Shown here: piece by piece, positions 17,614 through 25,549 of the stretch | Numbering within the stretch: the stretch's first letter is position 1 | Layout of the letters: every line of letters begins with the position of its first letter | From: a virus | DNA: 64,000 nucleotides | IMG/VR virus record: IMGVR_UViG_3300009159_005817 | Location: 58,426-122,425 of that record | Strand: one strand, 5' to 3' | Made by a program: the position numbers and the translations under genes | The notes under the pieces: generated by a model | Databases searched by the model: none | Told to the model about the DNA's origin: nothing | What the model saw: the letters and a program-made list of their open reading frames with translations, nothing else

Positions 17614-17638
17614 AGTCGATCTTAATGATTGACTTTTG
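17614..17638 (+). terminator. candidate intrinsic terminator
   Basis: AGTCGATC and GATTGACT can form an 8-bp stem with one G-U pair around a TTAAT loop, followed by TTTT. It lies right after the Rieske gene. Confidence 0.5.
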
Positions 17639-17659
17639 TCATATAAATAAAAAATCAAT

Positions 17660-17989
17660 ATGTATAATAACCGTAGAAAATCATCAATGAAGAATTTGTT
17701 ACTAATTGGATTAGTCTTGTGGATTGCGTTGTTAGGGTTTGCTTGGTTTGCCGATCAAGGTGAATTAGTTATTATGAATCGTAAATATCTAAAAACTCAA
17801 TTTACTTTGGATTCGATAAATATGGAACGCCAAAAATATATACAAACAATATCCGAATTAGAAGAAGATCTTCAAGATATACAAACTTCCATGAAAAAAA
17901 CCGAAGATCAATTGATGCGATTGAATAAATTATATTGGATTGAAAAAAGTAAAAACGACACAACTATAAAAACCGAAACAAATGAGTAG
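17660..17989 (+). CDS. membrane-anchored coiled-coil protein
   Basis: 109 residues: basic N-terminus, one membrane helix (residues ~12-30, LLLIGLVLWIALLGFAWFA), then a coiled coil to residue ~100. Spanin-like layout, as at 15522; whether it serves in lysis is not shown. The preceding TATAAATA may belong to a late promoter. Confidence 0.6.
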   Translation: MYNNRRKSSMKNLLLIGLVLWIALLGFAWFADQGELVIMNRKYLKTQFTLDSINMERQKYIQTISELEEDLQDIQTSMKKTEDQLMRLNKLYWIEKSKNDTTIKTETNE

Positions 17990-18221
17990 ATACCAATCAC
18001 AAAAAGACAATTTACAAATAGCCTATGGATTCGATCATGCATTAGGTTATTGGTACGACATGTGGGATACCAACCAACGAGAATCCGATGGATCTCCTCG
18101 ACATATAGAAGAAGGATCTTCTATGAGGCGAATGTCTAGAGATACATTCGCTAGTCGACTAATGGAATTTCCCATATCACCTGATCATCTGCAAGCAATT
18201 GCACTAGATCTTCCCTTTTAA
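17982..18221 (+). CDS. hypothetical protein, 79 aa
   Basis: Soluble small protein rich in Arg, Ser and Asp (SSMRRMSRDTFASRLMEFP). Overlaps the upstream gene by 8 nt. Function unknown. Confidence 0.5.
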   Translation: MSRYQSQKDNLQIAYGFDHALGYWYDMWDTNQRESDGSPRHIEEGSSMRRMSRDTFASRLMEFPISPDHLQAIALDLPF

Positions 18222-18255
18222 CTCCTTCTCACCTTAAAAAATAAATACAACAAAA

Positions 18256-18645
18256 ATGGAAACGACAACAATCGTAGTGTTAAGCGTAGCAAGCACTCTA
18301 GTAATCATTGGACTAATAGCAATGGTAAACGGGTTACGTAAGGCACACAAACAAATCACCCACCTATTAGAAACTTCAAATTCAAGTATTCGCCATCATG
18401 AAGAAATTCACGATCGAATAAGTGAAGAGAATGAAAACCTGAATCGAATCATTTGCACTATGGAAAATAACATCCATCGTCGTATAGATGAAACTCTACA
18501 ACAAGCCGACCAGCAATATGCAAATATTTCTCGTCACGCTGAAGAAACCTGGAAAGAAAATCAATCCGATTTAGATCGTCGATTTGATCGTCTTTATAAT
18601 AAAATATACGAGGCATTACCTCAATTGAAAGAAAAAACTAATTAA
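18256..18645 (+). CDS. membrane-anchored coiled-coil protein
   Basis: 129 residues: N-terminal membrane helix (residues ~5-27) followed by a long Glu/His-rich coiled coil. The third protein of this layout in 3 kb. Closed by a strong terminator just downstream. Confidence 0.6.
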   Translation: METTTIVVLSVASTLVIIGLIAMVNGLRKAHKQITHLLETSNSSIRHHEEIHDRISEENENLNRIICTMENNIHRRIDETLQQADQQYANISRHAEETWKENQSDLDRRFDRLYNKIYEALPQLKEKTN

Positions 18646-18666
18646 CAATTAATCGAGAAGGAGTTC

Positions 18667-18695
18667 AGAGAGGGTTCTAACGAACCCTCTCTTTT
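18667..18695 (+). terminator. strong intrinsic terminator
   Basis: AGAGAGGGTTC and GAACCCTCTCT form a perfect 11-bp stem around a 4-nt loop, ending in TTTT. Separates the lysis/Rieske region from the envelope cassette. Confidence 0.85.
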
Positions 18696-18721
18696 CATAT
18701 AAATTAAATATTCCTTATAAA

Positions 18722-19477
18722 ATGAAATCTATACTAATTGTAATTATGTTCTTGGCATCTACTGCCTTTGCACAAGATACTTCAAAGATCAATCCAATCA
18801 AAATACAAATTGGTCTTGGCGGAAATTATACTGATGGAAATGCTAAAATACTTGGATTCAATACCAACAATTCTATTACATATACCTCACTAAATCGTGA
18901 GTGGTCTTTGCTGCCATCATTTATTTACTCACAAGTACAACAAGATAATGAGTTCAAACCCAGACAGCGAGAACTATACATAACCGGTGCTGTTCAAGAA
19001 AGACGAGGTTCCGACAAAATTATTTCGGCTTTTGAACTAGAGACTTCATTAGTAAAACAAATCCGATTAAGAACATCAATTGGTCTTGGATGGAGTTTCG
19101 ATATAATTCGAACACCTAAAACTAAATTCATCATATCCGAAGCCGCTGTATATGAATCATATTTATCAGATTTGATAATTGATAAAAACCTACAATCGCT
19201 TAGAGCATCTACTCGAATTAGATTTTCCACTAATGGGAAAGTCAATACCGATTTTGTAGCACTTATACAACCTTCAATATGGAATGATCGAGGAGTTAGT
19301 GCAGCTAATAATACAAATTCTCGCATATCTGCAACGATTGCTATACCAGTTACCAAGAAATTACAATTTGGAATAACCTCTACATTTATTGGATCTACCT
19401 ATTCAAATTTCATTAATTCTGGAATCAATCCCGCTGACATAAATACAACTTTTTCACTCATATATAAAAATCTATAA
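18722..19477 (+). CDS. outer-membrane beta-barrel protein, DUF481-like
   Basis: 251 residues with a clear signal peptide (MKSILIVIMFLASTAFAQ) and alternating amphipathic strands through the whole length. The start of the mature part (LGGNYTDGNAKILGF) resembles the DUF481 family of bacterial outer-membrane proteins. A phage-encoded porin-like barrel would be inserted in the host outer membrane and might change receptor access or permeability; superinfection exclusion is a reasonable guess. Followed by a set of small inner-membrane proteins. Confidence 0.7.
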   Translation: MKSILIVIMFLASTAFAQDTSKINPIKIQIGLGGNYTDGNAKILGFNTNNSITYTSLNREWSLLPSFIYSQVQQDNEFKPRQRELYITGAVQERRGSDKIISAFELETSLVKQIRLRTSIGLGWSFDIIRTPKTKFIISEAAVYESYLSDLIIDKNLQSLRASTRIRFSTNGKVNTDFVALIQPSIWNDRGVSAANNTNSRISATIAIPVTKKLQFGITSTFIGSTYSNFINSGINPADINTTFSLIYKNL

Positions 19478-19479
19478 AC

Positions 19480-19710
19480 ATGATAATATCAATAATTGGC
19501 TTAATCGCTACACTCATCACAATAGGATCATTCCTATTTAAAGAAATCAAAGACATTCGAATGGTTAATTTCATTGGCTGTTTGGTTTGGTTATTATATG
19601 GATCGTTAAAGCTCGATTTTCCGGTCATAACGGTAAATTCTGCTATTGCTCTGATACACCTATATTCATTTATAAAATCCGAAGATGATAACAATTCTAT
19701 CGGTAGCTAA
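19480..19710 (+). CDS. SemiSWEET/YgjV-like small membrane protein
   Basis: 76 residues with three predicted helices in the order found in half-size SWEET/YgjV proteins: IIGLIATLITIGSFLF, then NFIGCLVWLLYGSLKLDFP, then ITVNSAIALIHLYSF. SemiSWEETs dimerise to pass sugars; the typical PQ motif is not obvious here. It starts 2 nt after the barrel gene. Confidence 0.6.
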   Translation: MIISIIGLIATLITIGSFLFKEIKDIRMVNFIGCLVWLLYGSLKLDFPVITVNSAIALIHLYSFIKSEDDNNSIGS

Positions 19711-19888
19711 TTTAGTTAATTATATTGTAATTGGTGCCATTTTGGCATTCATTTCCGATATAACTATGAGATACATTATCAAAAAACCTGAACTAGAATT
19801 TACTAACGTCGAAAGATGTGCCATCATTGCGCTTTGGCCTATATACGTGGCAATCATTATATTAGGAAATTCAAAATCAAAAAAATAG
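19685..19888 (+). CDS. small membrane protein, 67 aa
   Basis: Two predicted helices (residues ~6-25 and 45-60). Overlaps the SemiSWEET-like gene by 26 nt. Function unknown; part of the envelope cassette. Confidence 0.55.
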   Translation: MITILSVANLVNYIVIGAILAFISDITMRYIIKKPELEFTNVERCAIIALWPIYVAIIILGNSKSKK

Positions 19889-19892
19889 AAAC

Positions 19893-20111
19893 ATGCTAAA
19901 TTATTTCAAACAACCTAAAACCCGAGCTATCATTTCCACTATATTGGTAGTTGTGGGAACCACTCTTTCCATCGAAGCTGCTCTATGGTTAGTATTCAAT
20001 TATGGACGAGAGCTAATGGCCTTCACGGTTATTCTCGCTATGGCTTGGTTAAGTCGTAGTATATACTTTTCGTATTTGGAAAAATATCGCAAAGAAAAAG
20101 AAACAAAATAG
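19893..20111 (+). CDS. small membrane protein, 72 aa
   Basis: Two closely spaced helices (residues ~12-32 and 37-55) and a charged C-terminal tail rich in Lys and Glu. Function unknown. Confidence 0.55.
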   Translation: MLNYFKQPKTRAIISTILVVVGTTLSIEAALWLVFNYGRELMAFTVILAMAWLSRSIYFSYLEKYRKEKETK

Positions 20112-20117
20112 TCAATC

Positions 20118-20351
20118 ATGCAATATTATATAGGCATATTACCAGAAGATCGAGGTCGACTTAGATCCACGATAGAGTTTTTAAATGACAATCCCAATTG
20201 GCGATGGCAGGTTAAAGTCTTATCAGAATTTGACGATCCTGATGGATATTATACATTCCAAATGGAAGGGAATGAGGAGACTTATCGACACTTTCTTCGA
20301 CTCTCTACTAACGAAGGATTTGTCAAATCTCTTAATCATTATGAAGAGTAG
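20118..20351 (+). CDS. hypothetical protein, 77 aa
   Basis: Soluble alpha/beta protein with aromatic and acidic residues (DNPNWRWQVKVL, DDPDGYYTF). Overlaps the GIY-YIG gene by 11 nt. Confidence 0.5.
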   Translation: MQYYIGILPEDRGRLRSTIEFLNDNPNWRWQVKVLSEFDDPDGYYTFQMEGNEETYRHFLRLSTNEGFVKSLNHYEE

Positions 20352-20598
20352 TTGGTTCGTTTATATAGTTCGTTGCTCTGATGGAACTCTGTATACCGGA
20401 ATCACCGTTGACCTTCAAAAACGAGTGGCCTCTCACAACTCCAAGAAAGGAGCTAAATATACTGCGACTCGAACTCCTGTCGAGTTAGTTTGGTCTCAAC
20501 CTTCAGAAACGAGATCCACTGCCGCGAAAGAAGAGTGGAGAATAAAACAGCTTTCCCGTACAGAAAAACTCGCCTTAATAGATAATCTTATATTATAA
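20341..20598 (+). CDS. GIY-YIG nuclease domain protein, YhbQ-like
   Basis: 85 residues; start placed at ATG 20341. FVYIVRCSDGTLYTGIT holds the two GIY/YIG strands, followed by Arg (DLQKRVASHN), KYTATRTPVELVW and a C-terminal Glu/Lys helix (AAKEEWRIKQLSR). This is the UPF0213/YhbQ arrangement. GIY-YIG proteins cut DNA; this stand-alone form has no extra DNA-binding domain. Confidence 0.85.
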   Translation: MKSSWFVYIVRCSDGTLYTGITVDLQKRVASHNSKKGAKYTATRTPVELVWSQPSETRSTAAKEEWRIKQLSRTEKLALIDNLIL

Positions 20599-21080
20599 TA
20601 ATCTAGTACAGATCACTCCCTTGCAAGTAGAGTAAATAAAAAGTTTGCTCACTCTAAACACACTCTTCTAATATAATCTACTACATCTTATATAGGATAA
20701 ACCGCTTTATATAGAAGGTAATACGCTATATAAGGTAATAATCTATATAGATAACTCTCCTCCTCGTCTGACTAGTCGTGGTGTTGTGAGCGGAGAAATC
20801 CGGTAAGCCACGGAGGAAGCCGGTATTTGCAGATCCGCTTATAGTGACACCTTTTGTTTTCCGCATTCTCACAAAGATTTGCCGCATATACCAACGAGCC
20901 GTTAAGTACCGAGGAATCCATAATCGTAATGGCTCTCAATCACCCAGGGCTCGTTGCTAACTCCCATCACCAAAGCTACTCCGTCCACAACCCGCCTACC
21001 CTTATATAGTGATAATTGGATCCGGTGGTAATTCCGCCTTACCTTATATAAGGAATATTGAATCCAGTAGCGATTAAGAT
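20599..21080. other. non-coding, structured AT/TATATA-rich region
   Basis: About 480 nt with no convincing open frame. It holds six TATATA cores (TATATAGGAT at 20689, then near 20711, 20731, 20749, 21004 and 21051) and an inverted repeat AACGAGCC (20893-20900) / GGCTCGTT (20948-20955). Its central part is less AT-rich than nearby genes. It may encode a structured RNA or serve as a replication or regulatory site; sequence alone does not decide. Confidence 0.5.
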
Positions 21081-21135
21081 GTTAATAACTTTCTCACAAA
21101 ACATTTTTTTATTACAACCTTTTTTATTATATTTG
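21081..21135 (+). promoter_or_regulatory. GTTAATAAC early-type promoter, copy 4
   Basis: Dyad, T-run with ATTACAACC in place of ATTCC, and TATATTTG at the standard 55-bp spacing. Lies before the gene at 21162. Confidence 0.8.
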
Positions 21136-21161
21136 TATATACATAATAACTAATACACTAT

Positions 21162-21440
21162 ATGGAAGAACAAGAAGATTTTAATCAGGAACTCGATCCT
21201 GTACAAAAGGCCGAGTTAGAATTACAATATCAAGAAGAAATAGGAAAGGCCATGAGAAGTGCATTTGCTTATATAGAGGAAGATCTAGGCTGGGAGGCTT
21301 GGATCGAGAATCGAGTGATTGGTGACGCGGCCAAGAAGCGGAGAATCCTCGATAATATGATGAAATGGTTTGCTTCTCCAGAGGTGGAGGAATATGAGAA
21401 ATCCGCTCGCATCAAAAGGGCTATTGATACTCTCGTATAG
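21162..21440 (+). CDS. hypothetical acidic protein, 92 aa
   Basis: Acidic N-terminus, then a helical region ending in ARIKRAIDTLV. Flanked by two promoter copies, so it forms a single-gene unit. Function unknown. Confidence 0.6.
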   Translation: MEEQEDFNQELDPVQKAELELQYQEEIGKAMRSAFAYIEEDLGWEAWIENRVIGDAAKKRRILDNMMKWFASPEVEEYEKSARIKRAIDTLV

Positions 21441-21443
21441 GTT

Positions 21444-21520
21444 GTTAATAACTTTGTTAATAAGTTTTGAAACAAATAGTAAAATAAATTTTTTTATTCC
21501 ACAAATAAGTATTATATTTA
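21444..21520 (+). promoter_or_regulatory. GTTAATAAC promoter, copy 5, long-spaced with second half-site
   Basis: The first dyad GTTAATAAC (21444) is followed by a related GTTAATAAG (21456). TATATTTA ends at 21520, so the spacing from the first dyad is 77 bp, 22 bp more than the standard, close to two helical turns. Confidence 0.75.
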
Positions 21521-21552
21521 TATATTATTTAATTAACTTAAAAAAGATCTAT

Positions 21553-21807
21553 ATGCAAATCAATCAAATTAAAACCGGTTCCTTTATTCGTAACAGCGGT
21601 GGATTTACCTTCCACGTAACACTTACCGAGAAGTTCGCTCACCTTCACCCTATCGATGATAACACATCTACCTCAACGAAGGTACTACCTATAGCGGTAT
21701 TCAATCAGTTAATTCGTAATCACAACTTCGTTACCGTTACCAATCCCAATAACGCACACGAAAGAATTCTTACTAAATCATATGGATCAAGATTATTAAC
21801 ACAATAA
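21553..21807 (+). CDS. hypothetical protein, 84 aa
   Basis: Start placed at ATG 21553, downstream of promoter copy 5; upstream in-frame codons lie within the promoter. Beta-rich small protein (NQIKTGSFIRNSGGFTFHV). Function unknown. Confidence 0.6.
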   Translation: MQINQIKTGSFIRNSGGFTFHVTLTEKFAHLHPIDDNTSTSTKVLPIAVFNQLIRNHNFVTVTNPNNAHERILTKSYGSRLLTQ

Positions 21808-21808
21808 T

Positions 21809-21863
21809 GTTAATAACTTTCCCATCAAACATTTTTTTATACCAAAAAAAAGTATTATATTTA
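21809..21863 (+). promoter_or_regulatory. GTTAATAAC early-type promoter, copy 6
   Basis: Standard dyad and 55-bp spacing, TATATTTA as -7 element. Begins 1 nt after the preceding stop codon. Drives the operon 21904-23716 with the DUF932 gene. Confidence 0.8.
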
Positions 21864-21903
21864 TACTATATTTAAAAATCAAATAAAACAAAAAAAATCA
21901 ATT

Positions 21904-22221
21904 ATGGCAAAATCATCTAGAGGCGGATTAACAGTTTACGATAAACAAGATGTGGTAATATCACAATTCGCAAAAATCGTACGTAACGAACAATACAGAA
22001 AAGAACCAACATGGTTCGAACAACAGGTAATCGATTCTAAACAACGTACTGCGGATTATCAAAAACGTATGGTGAACAACCCACCTCAACCCCGTATCTC
22101 ACACTATAATCCAGACAATATCTTAAATCGCACCAGACACTTATCTGCGGAAGATCGTAAAATCGCAATCAAACAATTTCTTAAAGAAGAAAAGGCTGCT
22201 AATAATTTAATCAATCAGTAA
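21904..22221 (+). CDS. hypothetical basic protein, 105 aa
   Basis: Lys/Arg/Gln-rich, helical, no hydrophobic core visible. It could bind nucleic acid. First gene of the DUF932 operon. Confidence 0.6.
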   Translation: MAKSSRGGLTVYDKQDVVISQFAKIVRNEQYRKEPTWFEQQVIDSKQRTADYQKRMVNNPPQPRISHYNPDNILNRTRHLSAEDRKIAIKQFLKEEKAANNLINQ

Positions 22222-22241
22222 TCTCTAAATAAAAAAAACAT

Positions 22242-22565
22242 ATGTCAGCAAGACCACACTCCCTAAATGATGAATTACCTTCTAATCCAAATATTAGAAG
22301 AGATCAATACAAACGTATACTTGGTATTCTTAAAATACATCGTGATCGTCCTCAATTAGCTTTCGATCTTATAAGAGATTACGCTAAAGGTGTAGATAAG
22401 GTGAAAACCGTTTTCCTATACCCCAATGGTACTGGTGATATCCCAACCGAAATTCGAGTAGTTTCTGAAGGTTCACATACCGAATCTATGGCTACACAAA
22501 TCATGACTACCGTTTATTCATTTCCTTTCGAACGTCCTGAAATCGTTGAACCACCCGTATTGTAG
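22242..22565 (+). CDS. hypothetical protein, 107 aa
   Basis: Soluble alpha/beta protein (AKGVDKVKTVFLYPNG). No family recognised. Middle gene of the DUF932 operon. Confidence 0.55.
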   Translation: MSARPHSLNDELPSNPNIRRDQYKRILGILKIHRDRPQLAFDLIRDYAKGVDKVKTVFLYPNGTGDIPTEIRVVSEGSHTESMATQIMTTVYSFPFERPEIVEPPVL

Positions 22566-22627
22566 AATACATATAATAATAAACCACTCCACTCTCACAC
22601 AGACGGTGGACTAAAAACAACCAATCA

Positions 22628-23716
22628 ATGACAATATCTCAAAAGCAATTTAGTGACTTCCGAGAAGACGCACTAAAAAATCAACCACTCCGCAAGGAAA
22701 TCGCACTAGCCGATATTCGTTTCGTCACTATGGATGCAATCGAATATGCCGGTTTAAACTTTGGACTTGCTCGTCCTGCACTTAAAGATCTAATGCGTAT
22801 ATTAGGTGTAAACATGAATATCGAATCTCGCTTATCTGAATCTATCGGTGAGGATGGTGCGAGGAACTTCCTTAATGGTCTAAGATCTGCACTATCTAAA
22901 TCAGCCGGATCTATTATCTTATCGGTTACACCAGATCGCATCATTCAACGTATCACTAAAGGTGGAAAAGAAACTTCACTCTTTACTGCACCTACCTACT
23001 TCAATACAGTAGATCGCTTTATGAATACCAACTCCGGTATGGAAATAAAGGATATGCACTTCAATCGCGAAACAGGTGGAATATCGCTCTCTGCGGCTTC
23101 ACCCAAATCAGAATTTAACGTGGGTAACTTTAACGATGAGGTTTTCCATGGAGGATTAAATCTCTCTATCACTGCCGATGGAATTAAAGCCGCTCCTTAT
23201 CTACACCGTCTAGTGTGTACGAACGGAATGGTAACACGTTCTTTCGAGGAATCCTTTAATCTTAATCGCAACACCACTGAAAGTTGGACTTCCTTCTGGC
23301 AGAATCTAGAAAGAATCGAACACTCTGGATTTCAACCCATCGCCTTTACCAACAAGGTACTCGCTGCGAAAAACACTACTGCTTCTTTCGCTGAGATGGA
23401 AAGATCAATGAACCTCATCCTAGGTAATTCAAAATGTGATCTAGACAATCTACCCCAATTCATCAATTACCGTCCGACCTTCAATCGTCTACACTCTACA
23501 GGAATCGATACCCTGAAGTTAACACCAGGACAGAAACGCAATCTACGTACTGGCTTAACCATGTGGGATTGCATTAATGGAGTTACCGATTTTGCCTCAC
23601 ACAATTATGGTTTTGAAAAAACAGCTAACTGTGATCGCCACTTACAGTTACAAGCTGGTGATATCCTCACTAAGGACTTCGACACACAAAACCTAATCCT
23701 GAATCAACCTTACTAA
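22628..23716 (+). CDS. DUF932-like phage protein
   Basis: 362 residues. The signature LHRLVCTNGMV near residue 195, followed by a long helical half, matches the DUF932 (phage/plasmid-like) family. Members are common in phages and plasmids and usually sit among early or replication genes; their activity is not established. Here it ends an operon driven by promoter copy 6, followed by a strong hairpin. Confidence 0.65.
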   Translation: MTISQKQFSDFREDALKNQPLRKEIALADIRFVTMDAIEYAGLNFGLARPALKDLMRILGVNMNIESRLSESIGEDGARNFLNGLRSALSKSAGSIILSVTPDRIIQRITKGGKETSLFTAPTYFNTVDRFMNTNSGMEIKDMHFNRETGGISLSAASPKSEFNVGNFNDEVFHGGLNLSITADGIKAAPYLHRLVCTNGMVTRSFEESFNLNRNTTESWTSFWQNLERIEHSGFQPIAFTNKVLAAKNTTASFAEMERSMNLILGNSKCDLDNLPQFINYRPTFNRLHSTGIDTLKLTPGQKRNLRTGLTMWDCINGVTDFASHNYGFEKTANCDRHLQLQAGDILTKDFDTQNLILNQPY

Positions 23717-23760
23717 GAGTAAGGAACTGCGAGTGGAGAAAACCACTCTAATTTGATAAT

Positions 23761-23798
23761 ACCACTAAGGCTGCTCACTAGAGTGGCCTTTTTGTGGT
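23761..23798 (+). terminator. hairpin terminator after DUF932 operon
   Basis: Nested stems: ACCAC with GTGGT, AAGGC with GCCTT, and inner CACT/AGTG, with a T-run inside the 3' arm. Likely ends the 21.9-23.7 kb transcript. Confidence 0.6.
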
Positions 23799-23836
23799 TT
23801 ACACAGCGAGACTGCCCTATTACTCACCTTTACCAC

Positions 23837-24116
23837 CTAGAAGAGACTAGATACCTTCTAGTCTCACCTAATAAGGGCCTGTACAGATCTAGACCAGCAA
23901 AACAACATCCTACTAGATCTAGATCTTAACAAGAAGAGCCTAGATAGACTAGATGAGTACTAGCAGTGTACTAGTAGGATCTATTAAGGCTAGAAGCAGA
24001 CTAGAAGAGCTCAATATATCCACATATAGGACAGAAGAGTGCTATAAAGACTCATATATACTCATTATATCACCGATAGATCATCTAGAAGCCGCTGAGG
24101 TGAGCTATAGGGACTA
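23837..24116. repeat. CTAG-tetranucleotide cluster
   Basis: Fourteen CTAG tetramers in 280 bp, mostly within ACTAGA, TCTAGA or ACTAGT contexts. CTAG is rare in most bacterial and phage DNA, about one per 256 bp even at random. Confidence 0.75.
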
Positions 24117-24140
24117 GAAAGTCAAAAAAAGGTCACAAAA

Positions 24141-24175
24141 AGCCAAAAAGGATCACTTTTAGCCAAAAAGGATCA
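24141..24175 (+). repeat. direct repeat AGCCAAAAAGGATCA
   Basis: Two identical 15-bp copies at 24141-24155 and 24161-24175, 20 bp apart, in a purine-rich tract (related AGGTCACAAA just before and AGGATC/AGGCC after). Confidence 0.75.
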
Positions 24176-24737
24176 AAAAGGCCACATGTGCTCCTCGTAA
24201 TCCATGTCTTGTCCGCGTTAACGTCCCGTGGAAGTCCAGTCCTGGCTAGGGCCCATGAAATTCCGGACATTTTTGACCCTCGAAACTTTGGGCCGGAAAT
24301 AAGGCGACGCACATCCCACTCTATACGGAAAGCCCTTTCTGGTAACGCGAGTAAGAGAAGCCCAAAGGCCTTTTTAAAAAAATTTTCCAGACTATATAGG
24401 ATCTCTCGAAACTCATTGACTAATATATAGAGTAGCCGGTGAGTCTTTTTAAACCTTTCTGACTCTTTGTTTTGCTCGAAGGAGAAGGTACTGACAGAGT
24501 GAAGACGGCTACTTTGTTTACAGTAATCTGTTAATAGTAAACTCTTACCCGACGCAAACGACGAGGGGCCATCCAGACTTCTCTGATGGTTTATTTCGCA
24601 TCCCTCTTTTATACTCTCGGTATAAATTCGAGACCTCGATTGAACTGCCGATACCGCGACTCGCATCTGATAACCACGATAAATAAACCATATACTCGAT
24701 CTTACCGGCGAATCGTGTAAGTCATATAAAAACTAAT

Positions 24738-25064
24738 ATGGAAATGAAAACTGTAATGTACTGTTCAACTATTGAAGATGCACGAGAGTGTATTGAAGAT
24801 GATACGACGATATTTCCGCTTCTCGAAAGAGCTCTGATTACCATGTGGAAGACAACCTCTCACTCTGAGGAAGTTCTAGAAATCCGTTGTATGGATGTAG
24901 GTGCTTCTATGTGGGTAACTCTCCGTCGAAGTGAGTGTGATGAAGTATGGGAGAAGATCATCACTTGGAGAAGTGGAAGAGAAGAGTGGGAAGAACTGAC
25001 GGTACTTAAAGATATTCGAGATGAGTGGTTCAACTCTAAGAAGGTTGTGGAGCCAGTCCATTGA
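24738..25064 (+). CDS. hypothetical acidic protein, 108 aa
   Basis: Glu- and Trp-rich small protein (KIITWRSGREEWEELTVL). Preceded by ATAAATA at 24679 and followed by a short poly-A stretch and the CTCTGAGT repeats. No capsid-targeting peptide. Function unknown. Confidence 0.55.
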   Translation: MEMKTVMYCSTIEDARECIEDDTTIFPLLERALITMWKTTSHSEEVLEIRCMDVGASMWVTLRRSECDEVWEKIITWRSGREEWEELTVLKDIRDEWFNSKKVVEPVH

Positions 25065-25079
25065 AAAAAAAAAGCCCTC

Positions 25080-25172
25080 CAGCGTTCAAACTCTGAGTTT
25101 CAGGAATAAATAGAAATATAAACGAACAAAAAAGCGCGCAGCGGCTTCCACCTCTGAGTACCAAGAATAAAT
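25080..25172 (+). repeat. imperfect direct repeat with CTCTGAGT and GAATAAAT
   Basis: CAGCG, CTCTGAGT and GAATAAAT occur in order twice: CTCTGAGT at 25091 and 25152, GAATAAAT at 25104 and 25165, both 61 bp apart. The second copy ends in the start codon of the first capsid-targeted gene. Confidence 0.65.
25106..25112 (+). promoter_or_regulatory. possible late-type promoter core ATAAATA
   Basis: GGAATAAATAGAAATATAAACG resembles the leaders at 28880 and, on the minus strand, at 60921. Similar in shape to the T4 late core TATAAATA. Precedes the capsid-targeted cassette. Confidence 0.35.
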
Positions 25173-25548
25173 GAAATCAATACCTACATATCACGAATTC
25201 CTTAATGAGACCGTCTCATTTAATACCGATACTACTGGTCGTGAAGATTGGGATGATGATCTAAAGAAACATTCTAGAGATTTTACTCAATCTATAGTAA
25301 TAATGAGTCCGATGGATTTCTTGAAGAGAGTTCAATATCACCGATTTGAGATTAATAAATCTAAAGTGGCTAATTATGTTAAAGAATTTCGTGGTAATGT
25401 CAAAGGAATTCCAGCACCAACCATGTGGTTCTCTGATAAGTTTCAATACGATAAAGGACTTGCTCCTGCTTTTCATGATGGATCTCATCGCATGCTAGCT
25501 CTACAAGAAGTAGGGATACGAGAAGTTCCGGTTAAAATTATATACTAA
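25171..25548 (+). CDS. capsid-targeted internal protein with ParB/Srx-like domain
   Basis: 125 residues. The N-terminus MKSIPTYHEFLNE has the shared tag of this cassette, with LNE as the expected prohead-protease cut after residue 13. The body ends in PAFHDGSHRMLALQEVGI followed by REVPVKIIY, which matches the DGxHR-A-G-VPV core of ParB/sulfiredoxin-fold proteins. That fold includes nucleases, kinases and NTPases. Packaging in the capsid and delivery into the host is inferred from the tag. Confidence 0.7.
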   Translation: MKSIPTYHEFLNETVSFNTDTTGREDWDDDLKKHSRDFTQSIVIMSPMDFLKRVQYHRFEINKSKVANYVKEFRGNVKGIPAPTMWFSDKFQYDKGLAPAFHDGSHRMLALQEVGIREVPVKIIY

Positions 25549-25549
25549 G

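Larger units (their letters stand above)
23717..24737. other. 1-kb non-coding region with repeats and hairpins
   Basis: No credible gene. It contains hairpin GAGTGG/CCACTC (23731-23748), the large hairpin at 23761-23798, a CTAG cluster (23837-24116), a 15-bp direct repeat at 24141, a TATATAGGAT (24393) shared with the 20.6-kb region, and ATAAATA at 24679. A minus-strand frame at 24133-24666 is open but has no coding look. It separates the DUF932 operon from the capsid-targeted cassette. Confidence 0.55.

Noticed and set aside
24188-24430. 80-codon open frame on the plus strand
   Set aside because: Lies within the same non-coding stretch, high Arg/Ser/Pro content unlike the neighbours, no operon context.
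24133-24666. 177-codon open frame on the minus strand in the 1-kb gap
   Set aside because: Composition is unlike the other proteins, no motif, opposite strand with no promoter or partner; hairpins and repeats of the region cross it.
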